Source: Berberis thunbergii
Taxonomy: Eukaryota > Streptophyta > Magnoliopsida > Ranunculales > Berberidaceae
Direction: 5' to 3'
DNA: 64,000 bases
NCBI GenBank assembly: GCA_003290165.1
Contig: QNQO01005884.1
Span: 186,001 to 250,000, forward strand
Positions 1 to 12,301 of the stretch are shown here, piece after piece (within the stretch, counting starts at the first letter, position 1; every line of letters begins with the position of its first letter). The notes beneath the pieces are model-generated. The model was not told where the DNA came from. It did no database searches and was given only the letters and a program-made list of their open reading frames with translations. The translations under genes were made by a program, and so were the position numbers.

Positions 1-909
1 TAGTACAATAATAACCATTTAACTATATAGGCTGAGACTAATCTTTCAAGTATATAGGTTGAGAAGAACCCTGATGGGGAATCAGTCACACGCATTGATA
101 TATGGATTGTCTGTCACACGGAAAAGGATGGAAAACCTATGCATGGTGCTGAACTATATATGGTATGTGCCCAATGATGTCTTTTATACACAATTCTTAA
201 TTTACTTTGTAGTTGTTTGAATATTATTTGTGTCATGTGTTATTTTATTTTTTCATTCTTTTTAAGGAACAAGTTAAAGCAAAAAAGGCCGCCTTGCAAG
301 AATCTTCAACCCAGGGTACCACTGACCTTACTATTGATAATGATCCTCTAAGCCAAGTGTTTGGCCAAGAAGAAAGGGGACGTGTTCGTTGTGTTGGAAT
401 CACCGTCTCTAAAAGGAAGTATGATGCTTCACTTCCCACTCGTTCATTGCTTTTAAATAAAACATCGGAAGTAAAAAATTGAACCAAAAATATGATAGAT
501 TGGAAGAAAATGTTCAATGGATACGAGAGAGACTTGAAAATGGAACTTATGTGAGACCATTAACAAGTGAGGGAACACAAGGAGGGACACAAAGAACTGA
601 ATATACACCTTCGTCCCGCGCACAATTGACAAGGCAACCAGAAAATGCATTACCTCCATCTCCATTACCACAGTCTTCTCAAGGTGTCGCGAGGTTTCCT
701 TCTCCAAGCAATCATGCTGCTTCCGTCTCAAGGACTTACAAAGTTTTTGATTGGCATAAGAATGTCATTGCGATAGCAACAGAGGTTGTAGATCCTATCC
801 ATAAATTCTCTTGCGATTGCCATGGATCATTGAACCCTGCAACAGAGATCAGACTTTCCTTATGCTTCAAATATATGATTGAGGTGAAGCATTACAAGAG
901 TGATCTAAA
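1..909 (+). pseudogene. CACTA accessory transposase-like gene (Ptta/En/Spm, Transposase_24 type), copy 1, 3' truncated
   Basis: This is the 3' half of a plant En/Spm-type transposase-associated gene. Two exons are readable: 58-162 (VEKNPDGE...) and 267 onward (EQVKAKKAAL...), joined by a GT-AG intron. It matches the second copy at 14,820-15,760 closely, introns included, so it is a DNA-level duplicate. The frame is broken near position 475 at an A-run, where the reading passes from EVKN-stop to a frame with LEENVQWIRERLE. A proline/serine-rich linker (620-700) and a conserved C-terminal block (VVDPIHKFSCDCHGSLNP) follow. Homology to copy 2 stops at 909, where a CACTA-type terminus begins. The 5' part lies outside the window. 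Confidence 0.8.
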
Positions 910-1120
910 CACTACTACAAATATTAGCTTAGGTAACGCCACTTAGATAGCGCTTTTTTTAAAGAGCTATCCAAGTGGGCGCTAGGATAGCGCTTATTTG
1001 TCTTTAAAAAAAAATCAAAAAAAACGCTACAATAGCGCTTTAAAATTTTTTTTTCAGTTGAGCGCTATCTTAATTATGTCTTAGATAGCTCTTTAAAAAA
1101 CGCTATGCGGAAAAATGTTA
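910..1120 (+). mobile_element. CACTA-type terminus of a different subfamily, inserted in transposase copy 1
   Basis: The transposase homology is interrupted exactly at a CACTACTACAAA terminus (910-921). About 200 bp follow that are packed with direct and inverted copies of a GATAGCGC/AGCGCTAT word, like the subterminal repeats of CACTA elements. The base triplet before it, AAA, could be the target duplication. No matching TAGTG-type right end was found in the window, so the element is truncated or its partner has been lost. The repeat word differs from the CCACGG palindromes of the termini further right, so this is another subfamily. Confidence 0.6.
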
Positions 1121-2479
1121 CTAATATATTTATGCATCACTTTACCCGTTCATTAACTTCTTCATAAATATAAAGAATAAAGAAAGTTCTAATGTTCACT
1201 TCTTATGTTTTAGCTATAGCCAATGATTTTCCAAGTATAATTACACTAGAAAGATATAAGAGTAGATAAGGCCTAGGTTCGCAAGATTAGGTCAAGCTTT
1301 ATTATCCATAAACATTTCTGTTAGGTAGGATGCTCCGGCTTGTCATCCTCTTGAGTATTTATACCACTAGTCAGGTCATTGTATCCAATAATAATCAGAT
1401 ACTATGGTACCCAATTGGTTAGTGTAGTGAACTTTACGAAAATATGAAAATTTGATTTTTTTCAAAACAAGAGTTAAACACCGTCTAGGGTTTTATAAAA
1501 AAAATTACTCATCTAGAACAAAGACTTAACCTAATTTGATAGGTATATTTTGCAGTGGAATAATCAACAACTAAAACATTAAATCTCACAAATTATAGGG
1601 TTCGTATGCGAGACCTAATCACACAATAAAATCTAATAAACTACGTCCTTATCTAATTTTACTTGTTAGTTTGTCCTTCGTTAGGCAGAGATCGTTGGTT
1701 CTTAGCCATTAGGTTTGTAATCAAAAGATTGAAATGGAGATGGAGTAAGTCTTATGGTTCGAACAAAGTACAGAGCTAGCACTCCCGTAAGCCAAGGTAA
1801 TGATTCATCTCAGTAGGAGGGGAGACAAGGCTCTATACTCCACTCATTTCTCGAGCCTTGGCTACTTGCTCCTTTCCCCCTCTTCACAAAAAATAGAGAT
1901 AGAGATTCATCGGATCCTAGGTCGGGACTAACGGGATTGTTCAATCTTTAAACTTTGAAAACTTGTCTCTCATAGTGCATGTGGCATCTATTTTAATTAA
2001 CCTAAGTTTACTAAGCAAGTAACTATTTTCCTAAACAAAATAGAAACCCTAACAACTAATTGAATTGAAATCCCTAATTCTAAATACGAAAGCAAAGCCT
2101 TAAACTACTAATGTTGGCTCTAACCCACTTATTTAATATTAATAATAAACTAATATATAACATCCATCATAATTACTTTAGGCATATATAAGTCAATGCA
2201 ATAATTCACCAAACATACTAGTCTACAACGAATTACCATTTGCAGAAAATTTAAATTTTCCTGCCTTATCCTTGTTCAATGAGGAGACTAACTACACAAA
2301 TAGAGTGAGAAATGGGCAATGCCTAGACGGGGTCATAGACTTCCACCGACGTCGCTTAGCCTAGGCTACACCTAATATTTAAAAAAATACGTAAAAAGCG
2401 ACTGTATGTATATAATATATATTTAAACATGTCATCTTTCCTTTTGCCCAGGGTGCTAGGTAATGCCTAGGAGAGCTTG
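1121..2479. other. AT-rich stretch, no gene recognised
   Basis: I see no convincing reading frame, RNA gene or element terminus here. A direct continuation of the CACTA element at 910 is possible but cannot be shown. Confidence 0.5.
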
Positions 2480-3000
2480 GTGCCCAAGAAAATAATATGG
2501 AAATAATTTCTTATTTGGAGTAGGTTTCCTTGTTGGTTAAATCAAGAAAATTTTTCTTATGTGAAAAGGAAAGTAATATGGAAATACTTTCCTTTTAGGA
2601 GTAAACTTTTCTTGTTTGGTAATAATAAGAAAGTTCTCTTTTTTTATGGGACAAGGAAGTAATATGAAAATACTTTCCTGTTGGAGTAGCATGGTTTGAA
2701 AAATCTTAATTGAGAAATAAGGCAAGGCCCTTTCTTGAGGCATGAGGTGTAAGTGAAATCATTTGAATCAATTGATACTGATTTAATCAATTGTTAAAAC
2801 ACCTATGAGGCATAAGCCCCAGTTCGTTGACCATAAGCCTCACACATATGTGAGTTTTAACTCGTAGTCTCACAACGTTTTTTTAGACAATGAGGAGTAG
2901 TCTTTCCTTGTTTGGTTAAAACAAGAAAGTTCTCCTTGGGGGACAAGGAAAGTAATATGGAAACACTTTCCTATTAAGAGTAGCTTATTCCTTGTTTGGT
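2480..3000. repeat. Degenerate tandem repeat, about four imperfect units
   Basis: A unit with the words AAGGAAAGTAATATGGAAA and ACTTTCCT, followed by a GAGTA...TTCCTTGTTTGGT block, recurs around 2,490, 2,565, 2,650 and 2,940 with many mismatches. The last unit runs into an LTR-like tail (TATATATAG near 3,016). It could be the internal repeat of a long terminal repeat. Confidence 0.6.
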
Positions 3001-3113
3001 TTGGACTTTTTACCCTATATATAGTGTCATTGTGTGTAGGTTTGAAAATAGCATCTTAACGAGTTTGTTCTTGTGAAAGTGTTGTAATCTTTGTTGATTA
3101 ATAAAAAAACAAA

Positions 3114-3154
3114 GGTTGTGTGTCATTCTTCTTTTATTTTTACGCATATACTCT
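3114..3154 (+). repeat. 41-bp direct repeat, copy 1 (copy 2 at 4,870-4,910)
   Basis: These 41 bases, from GGTTGTGTGTCATTC to CGCATATACTCT, recur identically at 4,870-4,910. Upstream of this copy are a TATATATAG box and an AATAAA-like A-rich stretch, so it may be the end of an LTR. The 1.7 kb between the copies holds a LINE relic on the minus strand. Confidence 0.7.
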
Positions 3155-3384
3155 AAATCGGGTATTTAGAAGTTAGAACCATGCTGCACATATGCAAGTC
3201 ATTTCTATTTAGCACAGATCCTGGCTGGCCTTTATGGATCTGCCCCAGACGTAGCATGACTAAGACCATTGCTGCCACCATATGACCACTGCCAAAGACA
3301 TGCCATGAACAAGACCATTGCTGCATTGCGGCCACCTCCCATTGCCACTAAGCACATGCCACTCACCCTAGAAGTTATTCAAAA

Positions 3385-4000
3385 TTTTAATTTATTTGTT
3401 TATTTATTTTTCTTTTAAGAAAAAGTTGGGATTAGGGCCCCACCCTTTTATAAACCACAAAAAGGAAAAATATGTACAAGAGGAGGGCTAGGCCTGGCCT
3501 CAAAATAAAATATAAATGAAGAGAGTTATCATAGGTTGAGCAACCTAACTGTTCTAGAAAGAAAGATCAACCCAGAGGAAGCCAGACATAGCATAGCTCT
3601 GGAATTCCCATACACAAGTCTAGTGTAGATCCATTGCTACCTGCCCTGCAAAGCATAGTCCATCCGACACCTTAGTCAAATGAAGGATGAACATGTTTAC
3701 TCCTTCAAGACCAGCCATATCTGCCAACTTATCCACCAATCTATTACATGCTCTATATAATTGATTAATTGAGAACCCTTGGAGCTGATTGATAATTTTT
3801 TTTTTGAATTGCTACATTTTGGAGTGATGTTTCCAAGGAACCTGCCATTGACTTTTCACAGTTTTAACGATTTGCTTATTATCAACTACTGCTTCCACAC
3901 TTACCCATCAGCTGGGTGTTTCCATCAACAGTAAGTATTCTAGGAATGCACCATTTTGGGGTGTAATCCCATTCTCTGGCAGTACATATTATTAGTTAGA
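3385..4000 (-). pseudogene. LINE RNase H-region relic
   Basis: Read on the minus strand, several frames give scraps of the C-terminal RNase H domain of plant L1-type ORF2: a TVDGN-like catalytic block near 3,930, a Q-V-P-W block near 3,830, and an NRLVDKLADMAG-like block near 3,740 that matches the usual ...AD-LA end of the domain. The remainder is non-coding 3' sequence. It is heavily decayed, and the call rests on the order of these short blocks. Confidence 0.45.
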
Positions 4001-5364
4001 GTGTTGCCTAATTGTTTATCTGAAGAATATCAAACCACGAAAATAGAAAATGCTTACAGCCTGACATCGCTAACAAACTCACCCTGTCCTCTCCAAGTGT
4101 CTAAACTGGCAACAGTAGGACTGCGTGGCACAAACCTTAGGAGTCCCAAACATCACATCATGACTCATATCATGCTCATAACTACACTCCATGAAACTTC
4201 AACACTTTCAATGGAAACCATCTGAAGGCTAGAATAAAAGTAAGACCACACTCCAAGAAACTTCAACAGATTCAGTAGAACCCATCTGAAGGGTAGAATA
4301 AAAGTGAGATGATCCAAAATTCAAGAGATGGAATACACAATGAGTAGGTGCATGGTTTTCATGCAAGAGGTGTAAAATGAACAATTTCCCTCAATGCACA
4401 AGGACCAGATATTAGATTATCTCTGGTAAGTAAAAGCCTAAAATGTTTCACTTTCAAAGGAATGGTGCACTGGTCAATTACTTGGATAAATGAAGTTGAA
4501 TCTTCAGTCTAGGAAAGAGTATGTTTGAAGTAAGTTTGTGCAGATTTTACTTTGAGTTTTACAATTTGGCTGCCTTCCAATTGGAAGGCCTTGTTCAGTA
4601 TAGGTGTTAGTTAAGGGAGTCAAACTGATTGCTTAACTGATATTTTGTCCAGATAGAATCAAACTTCCCTGCATATTTTCATAAATGTCAGCGAAAAGTT
4701 GTTCAGTTGTCCTTTGGGGTGGGTTTGCTCAGTTGTTCCTTTGCAATGGGAATTTAGAAAAGTCTGGTCGCAGAATTTTCCAATTTGGGGACAGCAGAGA
4801 CCTGTGTAGCTCTATATCAGAGATCTTACTCCGCTGGAATATTCAAGGGACTCAGTCTGGTTGGTAAATGGTTGTGTGTCATTCTTCTTTTATTTTTACG
4901 CATATACTCTGAATAGATGCAATCTCTCTATGAAATATTATAATTATCAATTTGCACATACTGGAATTACTTCTTGATGATATCTGTGTCATTGATCAAG
5001 TTTGAATTGGACTTCTCCATGTTTGCCTTAGTAATATTGTGAACAGTGTGGTTTTGCGTCCTTTGGTGGCAACTAACTTGAGATGTTGCAACTAATTTCA
5101 AATTTTCAATTAGTGTTCCTTCTGTTACTATTATCGTGGTTATTAATTACTTATATGTTGATGAAGTCTTTGTTATGGATGTCATATGAAGAGATTGTAT
5201 TTCTGTTCATTTCTTCTCCTGTCTATTTATTGGAGCATGAATGTGTTATATGTCTTAGTTCCCTTTTGCATATTTGACCATATCTGTGTGATCAAATTCT
5301 TTTATTCTGCATAGAATCATCGATTTACTGAAATAGTACAAGGAATGAACATAAGTGATCTGTA
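4001..5364. other. No gene recognised; holds copy 2 of the 41-bp direct repeat
   Basis: Only short open frames without recognisable domains are present. Positions 4,203-4,305 contain two imperfect copies of a CTTCAACA...CCATCTGAAG word. The direct repeat described at 3,114 recurs at 4,870-4,910. Confidence 0.5.
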
Positions 5365-5500
5365 AAGTTTCACCGAAATGCTTCCAGGAAATTTGAGATC
5401 CTTCTACAGAACATTAGCAAATGTCTTTTGCCTCGTATTTCCTCTGAAGGGTCTGTATCCATAAAGCATTTCATATAGAAGAATGCCTAGTAGAGCAGAG
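5365..5500 (-). pseudogene. PHOT: Phototropin kinase-domain exon fragment
   Basis: The minus strand reads LGILLYEMLYGYRPFRG, then TRQKTFANVL, a stop, and KDLKFPGSI. This is the late kinase-domain block of phototropin blue-light receptors (AGC-type kinases), where the family has an LLYEMLYG-TPFRG...FANILHKDL-FP run. The stop replaces the residue before KDL. Only this exon is present: no LOV domains and no catalytic loop. It is presumably a captured or dispersed fragment, and no terminus was found that would assign it to a given element. Confidence 0.75.
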
Positions 5501-8500
5501 AGCAGTCAATCGTATAAGTTAGAACTGTGATGGTTTAGAACTTCGAATTTAGAAGTACAAATTGACATCTCAATGAAACAAGAGGTGAACATGTGAAGAG
5601 TAAACTGTTCAACGAATTCAAGAAATAAGAGAGTTGTTTCAAACATATAATTATTAATTCCTCTTCCATATTGTCGATTTTTGGGAATATGTTTGACCTC
5701 AATAGTTTCAAACATCAGGCCATGTAGGAAAACCCACAAGTTTTATGTGTCATCTTCTACGTTTGAAGTTTTCAAGTTCTTGTTATGGCAGAAACATATA
5801 CTCTTGTTAATAAGAGTGAAACATTTGTATGATCACTAAATGCACATAGGATTCAGAAATAACAGTCCTAGAAAGTATCCCTGAGCTATGTCACCTATTA
5901 CTTTGTATATATCATTATCGGTTCTGCGTGTGAATATGCTAAGAAGCATTGTAGTCTCATCTATAGCTGGGAATATCTAGGTTCTAGGAGAAGTACAGGA
6001 AACCTTCTTGTTTATAATATGTACACCTAAACAGGTACCTTCTACAAGTTATAGCTAGTTTTGGGCCTTTTGGCTGTATTTTTTTCCGAGTCTCATAATC
6101 TTAGCTGTGTGGCATAGTGTGCACTGAGGATAAACAGTCCATTATTATAATAGTGAAGAGTAGGAGTAATTGAGACATAAACAGAAAACCTGTGATGATA
6201 TAGCTTTTAGCGATGAGGTAACTGCCTATGGGTGTCTTATGGTGGATTTGGTCAGTCTTCTTATTAAGTTACTACAGTTGAGGGTTTGAATATCTAGTCA
6301 TTTTATGAGTTTTCTTTTCTCAAAAGAAGATACAAATCCAATATTGCTTGAGAAAGAAAATATATGTGATGCATGCGAATTTTTACTTTTCCTCTTCACT
6401 TGGTGCTTTAGAAGTGAAACACCCTGATTACAGCATTCCACATAATATTGTCTGAAGTAATAGAAGGCCACCAAATGTATATATGTATATATGTCCACAT
6501 AAATGTACATATGTATTATAATTTAGAATAGGAATTGGAGTTTATGCTTGATGAAGTTTTGTATGGTATATGCTATATGAAGTTTATGCTTGGAGTTTTT
6601 CAATACACGTTCGAAAATATATGGTATATGCTTGATGAAGTTCTGTATCTTCAATAATCCACTGTTCTTGACTTGAATGTGTCTTGCCAGGTTACAAAAC
6701 ATCCCGAAATTCATCCACTCTGACCTTGGTACTGAGAGTGCACTGCTTGATTCTCCAATTCTGCAGAAACTTCATCACAAAAAGGTCAGTTCATAACAGA
6801 ATGTAATTAGCTAGGTTTGTACTCATCAGGAAATGTGTGTGATCTTCAATTATTATTATTGTTATTATTTTCTTCTTCAAGATTGGTAGTTAGGTTGCTT
6901 AACTTAATTAACTGAGTTAGGAGATGAGCTAGGTAATTTGATGAACAAGTAATTAATTAAATGGGCGTTAAGGGCAATGTTATTTTGACTGTCCCTACCC
7001 TTATACTCAAGTCAACCACTCATCTCTTTGTTCTTCATTTCGTCTTTCTTTTCTTTTTGGTCATTCTCAGCTATGGCCTTGCATGTAGGCTCAGAATGTA
7101 TGGTGCAACCAAGGATGACTTTCCGACAACTGTTTATGGGCTTCTCTAATTTTCTTTGAATCTAGGAAGAGTGGATCAGTAAGTGAAGTTGGCAGGTTGT
7201 CTTTGGCTTCATTTTTCCATTCAGCTTGTCATGCAAGTTCTGTGCTGAAAATAATACTTGCATTCAAGGAGTTCTTCAAAGGCATGATTTATGGTTTGAC
7301 AACCTTATTATTCTTGATTTAGTTCTTTACATTGCATTCTTTTCTTCTTTTATTGCTATATTATAAAGTAATGATATTAAGTATGATCTAAAGCTACTTA
7401 ACTGACAATGAAAAGTTGTTTACCTTTAGTAGGGAACTTCGCACCTATCTGGGTTGTGGAGATAGTTTTCATTTCTCATCATGAAAAGTTGTGCAAAAAC
7501 AGATTATACAACATTTAAACCCCAGACTATATTGATTTGATTAACTTAAGAGTTCCTTTGATGCATTCAGAGTGTTGTGAGAAGAACAAAGTAGAAAATG
7601 ACTTGACAAGAAACACCAAAGTCTTACATGGTTTGGAAGGTTGCCTGCGTACACCAAAACTGGATGAGATGTACGATAATGGTGAAGAACTCATAGTCTG
7701 CAATGTCACTAAAACCCCTTTACAATCTTTATTTTGTTTTCCCTCTTTTAAATCCTTGAGGCAAAATTTGGTTGCAAGAATGCATGATTTAGCTTCTATA
7801 CCATGCATTTTTGTTTCTCCAACTTTATTTGTTTCTCAAAGGGGTGGGACTTCAAGGCATGATGCCAGAGAGAAAAAGAGCCATTTACTCCTCCTCGATT
7901 GATATTTCATTCAGCTTAGATCAACAATTATTTGCCCACATTGAAGTTTAAGAATGCATGATTTAGCTTCTATACCATGCATTTTTTTAAAAATATGGTT
8001 GCACTTTTTTTTTTTTTTAAGTTATCAAACCATATTTATATATCAGAGGTCAAACCAAAACATCCTTATTACGTTGATGAGCTACAAGAGCTCTCATGTT
8101 CAGCACTGGTTACATGTTACTGATCATAAAACCACATGACTTTAGTCTAATTATGTTTGAGAGCAATGGCTTGCATGGCCAACATGACTGCACCGTTGGC
8201 TCACCATATATAAGATGAACAAACATCTGGATTAGATTAAAGTCTGATCTGCTCCAATCCATTATCTAAGATCAGTTGTAGTTTTGTACTTTGTTAGTTT
8301 GCCCTTATATATTTTTATTTTGTTTTTTCTAAGATCAGCAATAAGCATGATTGTGGTATTTTAGAAACAATTAGTTTGGATAGGAGATCCAATGTAACTC
8401 AAGTAATTGAGTTGGATTGGGAATGTAGAAAGAAGGTCAATGAAACATTGTATAGTGTACCATAACAAATACAACAGCACAACTGGATGAATTGAAGTTC

Positions 8501-8560
8501 ATTAGATTGGTCAATGATTTTCAAGCAATTTAGCAATTTAGATTCCTTTGGTCAATGACT
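5501..8560. other. No gene recognised; possible exon scraps and a 36-bp repeat
   Basis: A plus-strand frame after an AG at about 6,690 reads LQNIPKFIHSDLGTES, and another at 7,075 reads YGLACRLRMYGATKDDF. Both look exon-like but I do not recognise them. Frames at 7,537-7,902 (plus) and 7,527-7,808 (minus) are open on both strands and match nothing I know. Bases 7,776-7,812 recur at 7,950-7,986. The 5' flank of the transposase gene begins at the right edge. Confidence 0.4.
7776..7986 (+). repeat. Short direct repeat pair (about 36 bp), 174 bp apart
   Basis: The word AAGAATGCATGATTTAGC, continuing to CATGCATTTTT, occurs at 7,776-7,812 and again at 7,950-7,986 with essentially no mismatch. It resembles the local tandem duplications seen elsewhere in the window. 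Confidence 0.75.
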
Positions 8561-10279
8561 AAAGTTAATCTTTTAATTTTTTTTTTGTGTAGAAATGTCA
8601 ACAATTCCTTTAGACAAGTCATGGATGAACAAACGGGGAAGTGCAATGTATATAAACGGCGTTAGACAATTCCAACAGTTTGTTGAGGATAATGCAAATG
8701 GAGAGAGTCTTTTTCCTTGCCCATGTGTTCGATGTAAAAACTCGAGGGGAAACATTAGTGTTGACGACATAGGTGTTCATTTGTTAAGCCATGGCATTGA
8801 TACCAATTTGATTGGTATTGACGACATACGTGGATACATCATGGAGAGAATATAAACAAGCATGTGATTGGTGTACCTATGATAGAAATGGTTGAACCTG
8901 ATGATGTCTGTGAATATCCTAGGATGAGCGAGCTAGTTGATGATGTATTCCTCAACATGCAAACTGTGGAGGCTGATGATGGGATAAATAACTTGAATGA
9001 CACCGTCGAAGAATGTTTTGGCGGTAATTCAGAAGGTGGTCCGGAACGTTCTCGTGAACCTGAGACAGTTATGAACAAGAAGTATCAAAAGTATAAGGAA
9101 AAAGCGACTGTGCCTTTGTACAATTGGTGTCCTAAGGATAAGACCATGTTGTCCACCATTATTGAATTGCAGAATTTCAAGACTCGTTATAGTTGGAGTG
9201 GTAATAGTGTGACGATGTTGTTAAAATGGCTAAAAACCTTATTGCCGGATGATTGTAATTTGCCAGATAACTACCCAAACATGAAAAACACAATTAAACA
9301 TATGGGGATGGAATGTAAGACAATACTTGCATGTGCCAATGGATGCATACTCTATTGGAAAGAATATGAGGGTCTGGTTGGTTGTCCAAAATGTGGTTCA
9401 AGTAGGTATAAGGTTTGTGTGGATGTCGATGACAACGACTCCGGCCGGGTATACACAAAAGAAGTTAAAAAGGTTGTAAAGTATTTTCCATTGATTCCAA
9501 GGTTGAAAAGATTTTTTAGCATACCGTGGATTGGTGAAGCAATGACTTGGCACAAGGATGCTTGTTCAGATGGGAATTTGATGAGACATCCATCAGCACA
9601 ATGGACTTTAACAAATATGAGATGGCCAGAGTTTGCCTCTGATAGTAGGAATTTGAGACTTGCAATATCGACTGATGGTTTTAACCCACGTGGAAATCTA
9701 AGTAATGCTTATAGTTGTTGGCCAGTAATAATAGCACCTTTGAATCTTCCACCTTCTTTATGCATGAAAAAGGAGTTTTGTTTGTTAACCTTGTTAATAT
9801 CAGGGCCAAAAGCTCCCGGAAAGAATATTGATGTTTACCTGGAGCCATTAGTAGAAGAGTTGAAGGAATTGTGGGCAGATGGTGTTTCAACTTGGGATGT
9901 GTGTACTAAAAGCAATTTCCGGTTTAAAGCAATGTTGTTTTGGGGTATCCATGACTTTCCTGCTTATGGGACTCTAGCTGGTTGTAATGTTCATGGTTAT
10001 AATGTATGCCCTATTTGTGTTGATGATGTAGAATTTGAACGTCTTTCAAACAGTCAGAAGATATGCTATAGAGGCCATCGACGTTTTTTACCTACAAAAC
10101 ACAAGTTTAGAGATGACAAGGGATTCAACAAAGATGTTGAACATCGTCGTGCTCCACGACGGTTATCTGGTGATAGGGGCATAATTATGCTATTTTTAGT
10201 ACCATATTTCTATATGTATTATTAGCTATTATTTGTTAATTATGGTACTAATTGCTATTTTCATGTTTGTGTAGGTTTC

Positions 10280-12290
10280 CAATTACAATACTTTAAAATA
10301 GAAGCAAATTGGCAATTCAGGAATACTAATTGCACAAGGACTTCACACAAGCAAGGAAACCACACAAGCAAGGAAACCACACCAACAAGGAAACCACAGA
10401 AAGAAGAAAACAAGAATAAAAAGGGGCCATACCTGGCTTGGAGAGGGAACCACCCATCAACAACCACCCATCGAGCAACACCATTGATCCACTGCATCCT
10501 CACACAAACCCTAGCCGCCGTCACCCACCGCAGCAGCAAGTCCATCGCCCTGAACCCATCATCACCCATCTTCACCGTCCTCCTTCACCCTAGCCATCGT
10601 CCTCAGTTCATCATCCACCGATCTACAACCTCCTCATCAGAACCTCCTCGCACCGAAACCCTCGTCTCAATCCTCTCTCTCTGTCCCTCATTATCATAGA
10701 CCCCTTATCCTCTCGACAACCTTCGTCGTCTTCCTTACACCCACAGTCGCCTCATCCCTCTCTCGCCTGACTCCTCATCTCCATCCCCCTCACATCCTTT
10801 TCTCACTGAAGCAGAGAAACTGAAGAAGCAGAGAAGGAGGAAATTCGCGAGAGGAAGGCGAAGGAGCAGACAGCGAAGGAGCAGTTCGCATGAGGAAGGT
10901 GTTGGAGGTGGATTTCACGAGATTTGCACCACAGTTCCATTGAGTACCACCACGAATCAGGCGGCAGTGTTTTGTTTCATCACTCAACTCTTTTACTTAT
11001 TTTAGTTTGATTATTGATTATGGATTACTGTTTGAACATAATTAATATGTCTAGCTAAACTCTTCTTAGTTAGGGGTGGATTCGAAGCCCCGAACATGTG
11101 CTTTATAAAATAGTTGAATTTAATCCTCCTTGCTATTAGTGATTGTGTTTTGCTTAACTGCTTTATAGAGAACTTTTCCTTTTATGTTTGTTAAGGTGGC
11201 CAACTTAGTAAGAATGCTAGGATCTGGGGCTAGAGTATAGGAGAATTTCACCTAATTGTAATGATTCTGTACTCACAAGTAGTAAATACCAAGGAACGTT
11301 GGTAAGGTTAAGTCAAAACCTAGGCAAGAACAAGATGCTGATCATACTTGTGATTGCCTGGTCAGTGTTCATATTTTCCACAAAACTTAATGATCTTAGA
11401 TTGTTATTTAACTTGCGATTCCTGTTTAGATAGCACGATAAGAATAGTTTGAAAGCGACGCTTAGTTTAATTCAACGAACTTGGGAAAATAATAAGATTA
11501 ATGCAGTGCGGTCACGGTTAGTCTTGAGCATTGTCTCTCACGAGTTAGCAAGTGATTATTGAAGATTAATTTATAAGCATATGTTTGGTGTGTGGAGATA
11601 AAACCCTTAGCTAATTTCTCATTTTTGCCATCTCTTTAGTTTATTATCTTTACATTAATTTTCGTAGTTATTTTCATAATTTAATTTAGAAAATCCAATC
11701 CCACTTTATTTAATTAATTAGGTTGTTAGTTGTCTTTTAATTATTATTAGTGTAATTAACAAGCCTTCTAATCCCCGGTCTAGAACGATCCCTACTTATT
11801 CTATACTACAAATCACAAAGCAGAGTATTAAGTTGTGTGCTACTAAAATAGCGCATCAATTTTTGGCGCCGTTGCCGGGTATTAGAAAAGTTGTTGATTA
11901 CTTAATTAGTTTTTATTTATTTATTTTTATTTTTATTGATTTTTTATTACTTTCTTTATTTCAGGTACTAGTTCATGCACAATAGGAGATCCAGCGAAAA
12001 CTTGGTAGAATACGATTCAGAGCCTGAGAAAACATTTAGAAGACGAAGAAGAGAAACAAAAGAACTACAAACATCTAGCTTTGAATCTGAATCAGAAGAG
12101 TTTGACATGGGAGATAATAGATCTATTAAAGAACTTTTGGCATCCACCTTGGACAATGCCGCACCCTTGTGCATTCAGTACCCATTAGCTGCGCAGGGCA
12201 AGACTGAGTCATTCGAGCTGAAATCCAGCCTACTTCATCATATTCCGAAGTATCATGGTCTTTCTATGGAGGATCCAGCCTACTTCATCC
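10280..12290 (+). mobile_element. Athila-like Ty3/gypsy LTR retrotransposon piece (5' LTR, PBS, start of gag)
   Basis: An LTR-like block (left edge uncertain, right edge ...GCATCA at 11,858) is followed by a tRNA-Asp-type primer binding site at 11,864 and a gag start at 11,975. Downstream gag, pol and the 3' LTR are absent: transposase homology resumes by about 12,320. The insertion sits in the transposase gene, just after the tnp2 core, and came with loss of transposase sequence. Confidence 0.75.
11864..11879 (+). promoter_or_regulatory. Retrotransposon primer binding site, complementary to tRNA-Asp 3' end
   Basis: TGGCGCCGTTGCCGGG is the primer binding site typical of Athila/Tat-type plant gypsy elements, complementary to the 3' end of tRNA-Asp. 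It lies 5 bp after an LTR end (CA at 11,857-11,858). It would prime minus-strand DNA synthesis in an intact element. Confidence 0.85.
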
Positions 12291-12301
12291 AAGTTGGGTA
12301 A
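11975..12301 (+). pseudogene. Athila-type gag, N-terminal fragment
   Basis: The frame MHNRRSSENLVEYDSE starts about 100 bp after the primer binding site. It has the Athila gag signature: a basic/acidic start, then NRSIKELLASTLD, PLCIQYPL, FELKSSLLHHIPKYHGL and a MEDP block. The frame ends at the junction with the transposase gene, so only about 100 residues of gag remain. A 14-bp word (CAGCCTACTTCATC) occurs twice, near 12,227 and 12,277, and may mark the deletion junction. Confidence 0.75.

Noticed and set aside
8839..9078. Minus-strand open frame opposite the transposase core
   Set aside because: It is a shadow of the coding strand with no recognisable domain; the plus frame clearly encodes the tnp2 transposase.
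10484..10987. Ser/Pro/His-rich plus frame and its minus counterparts at 10,261-10,987
   Set aside because: Low-complexity C-rich sequence inside the Athila-like LTR; open in several frames because of composition.
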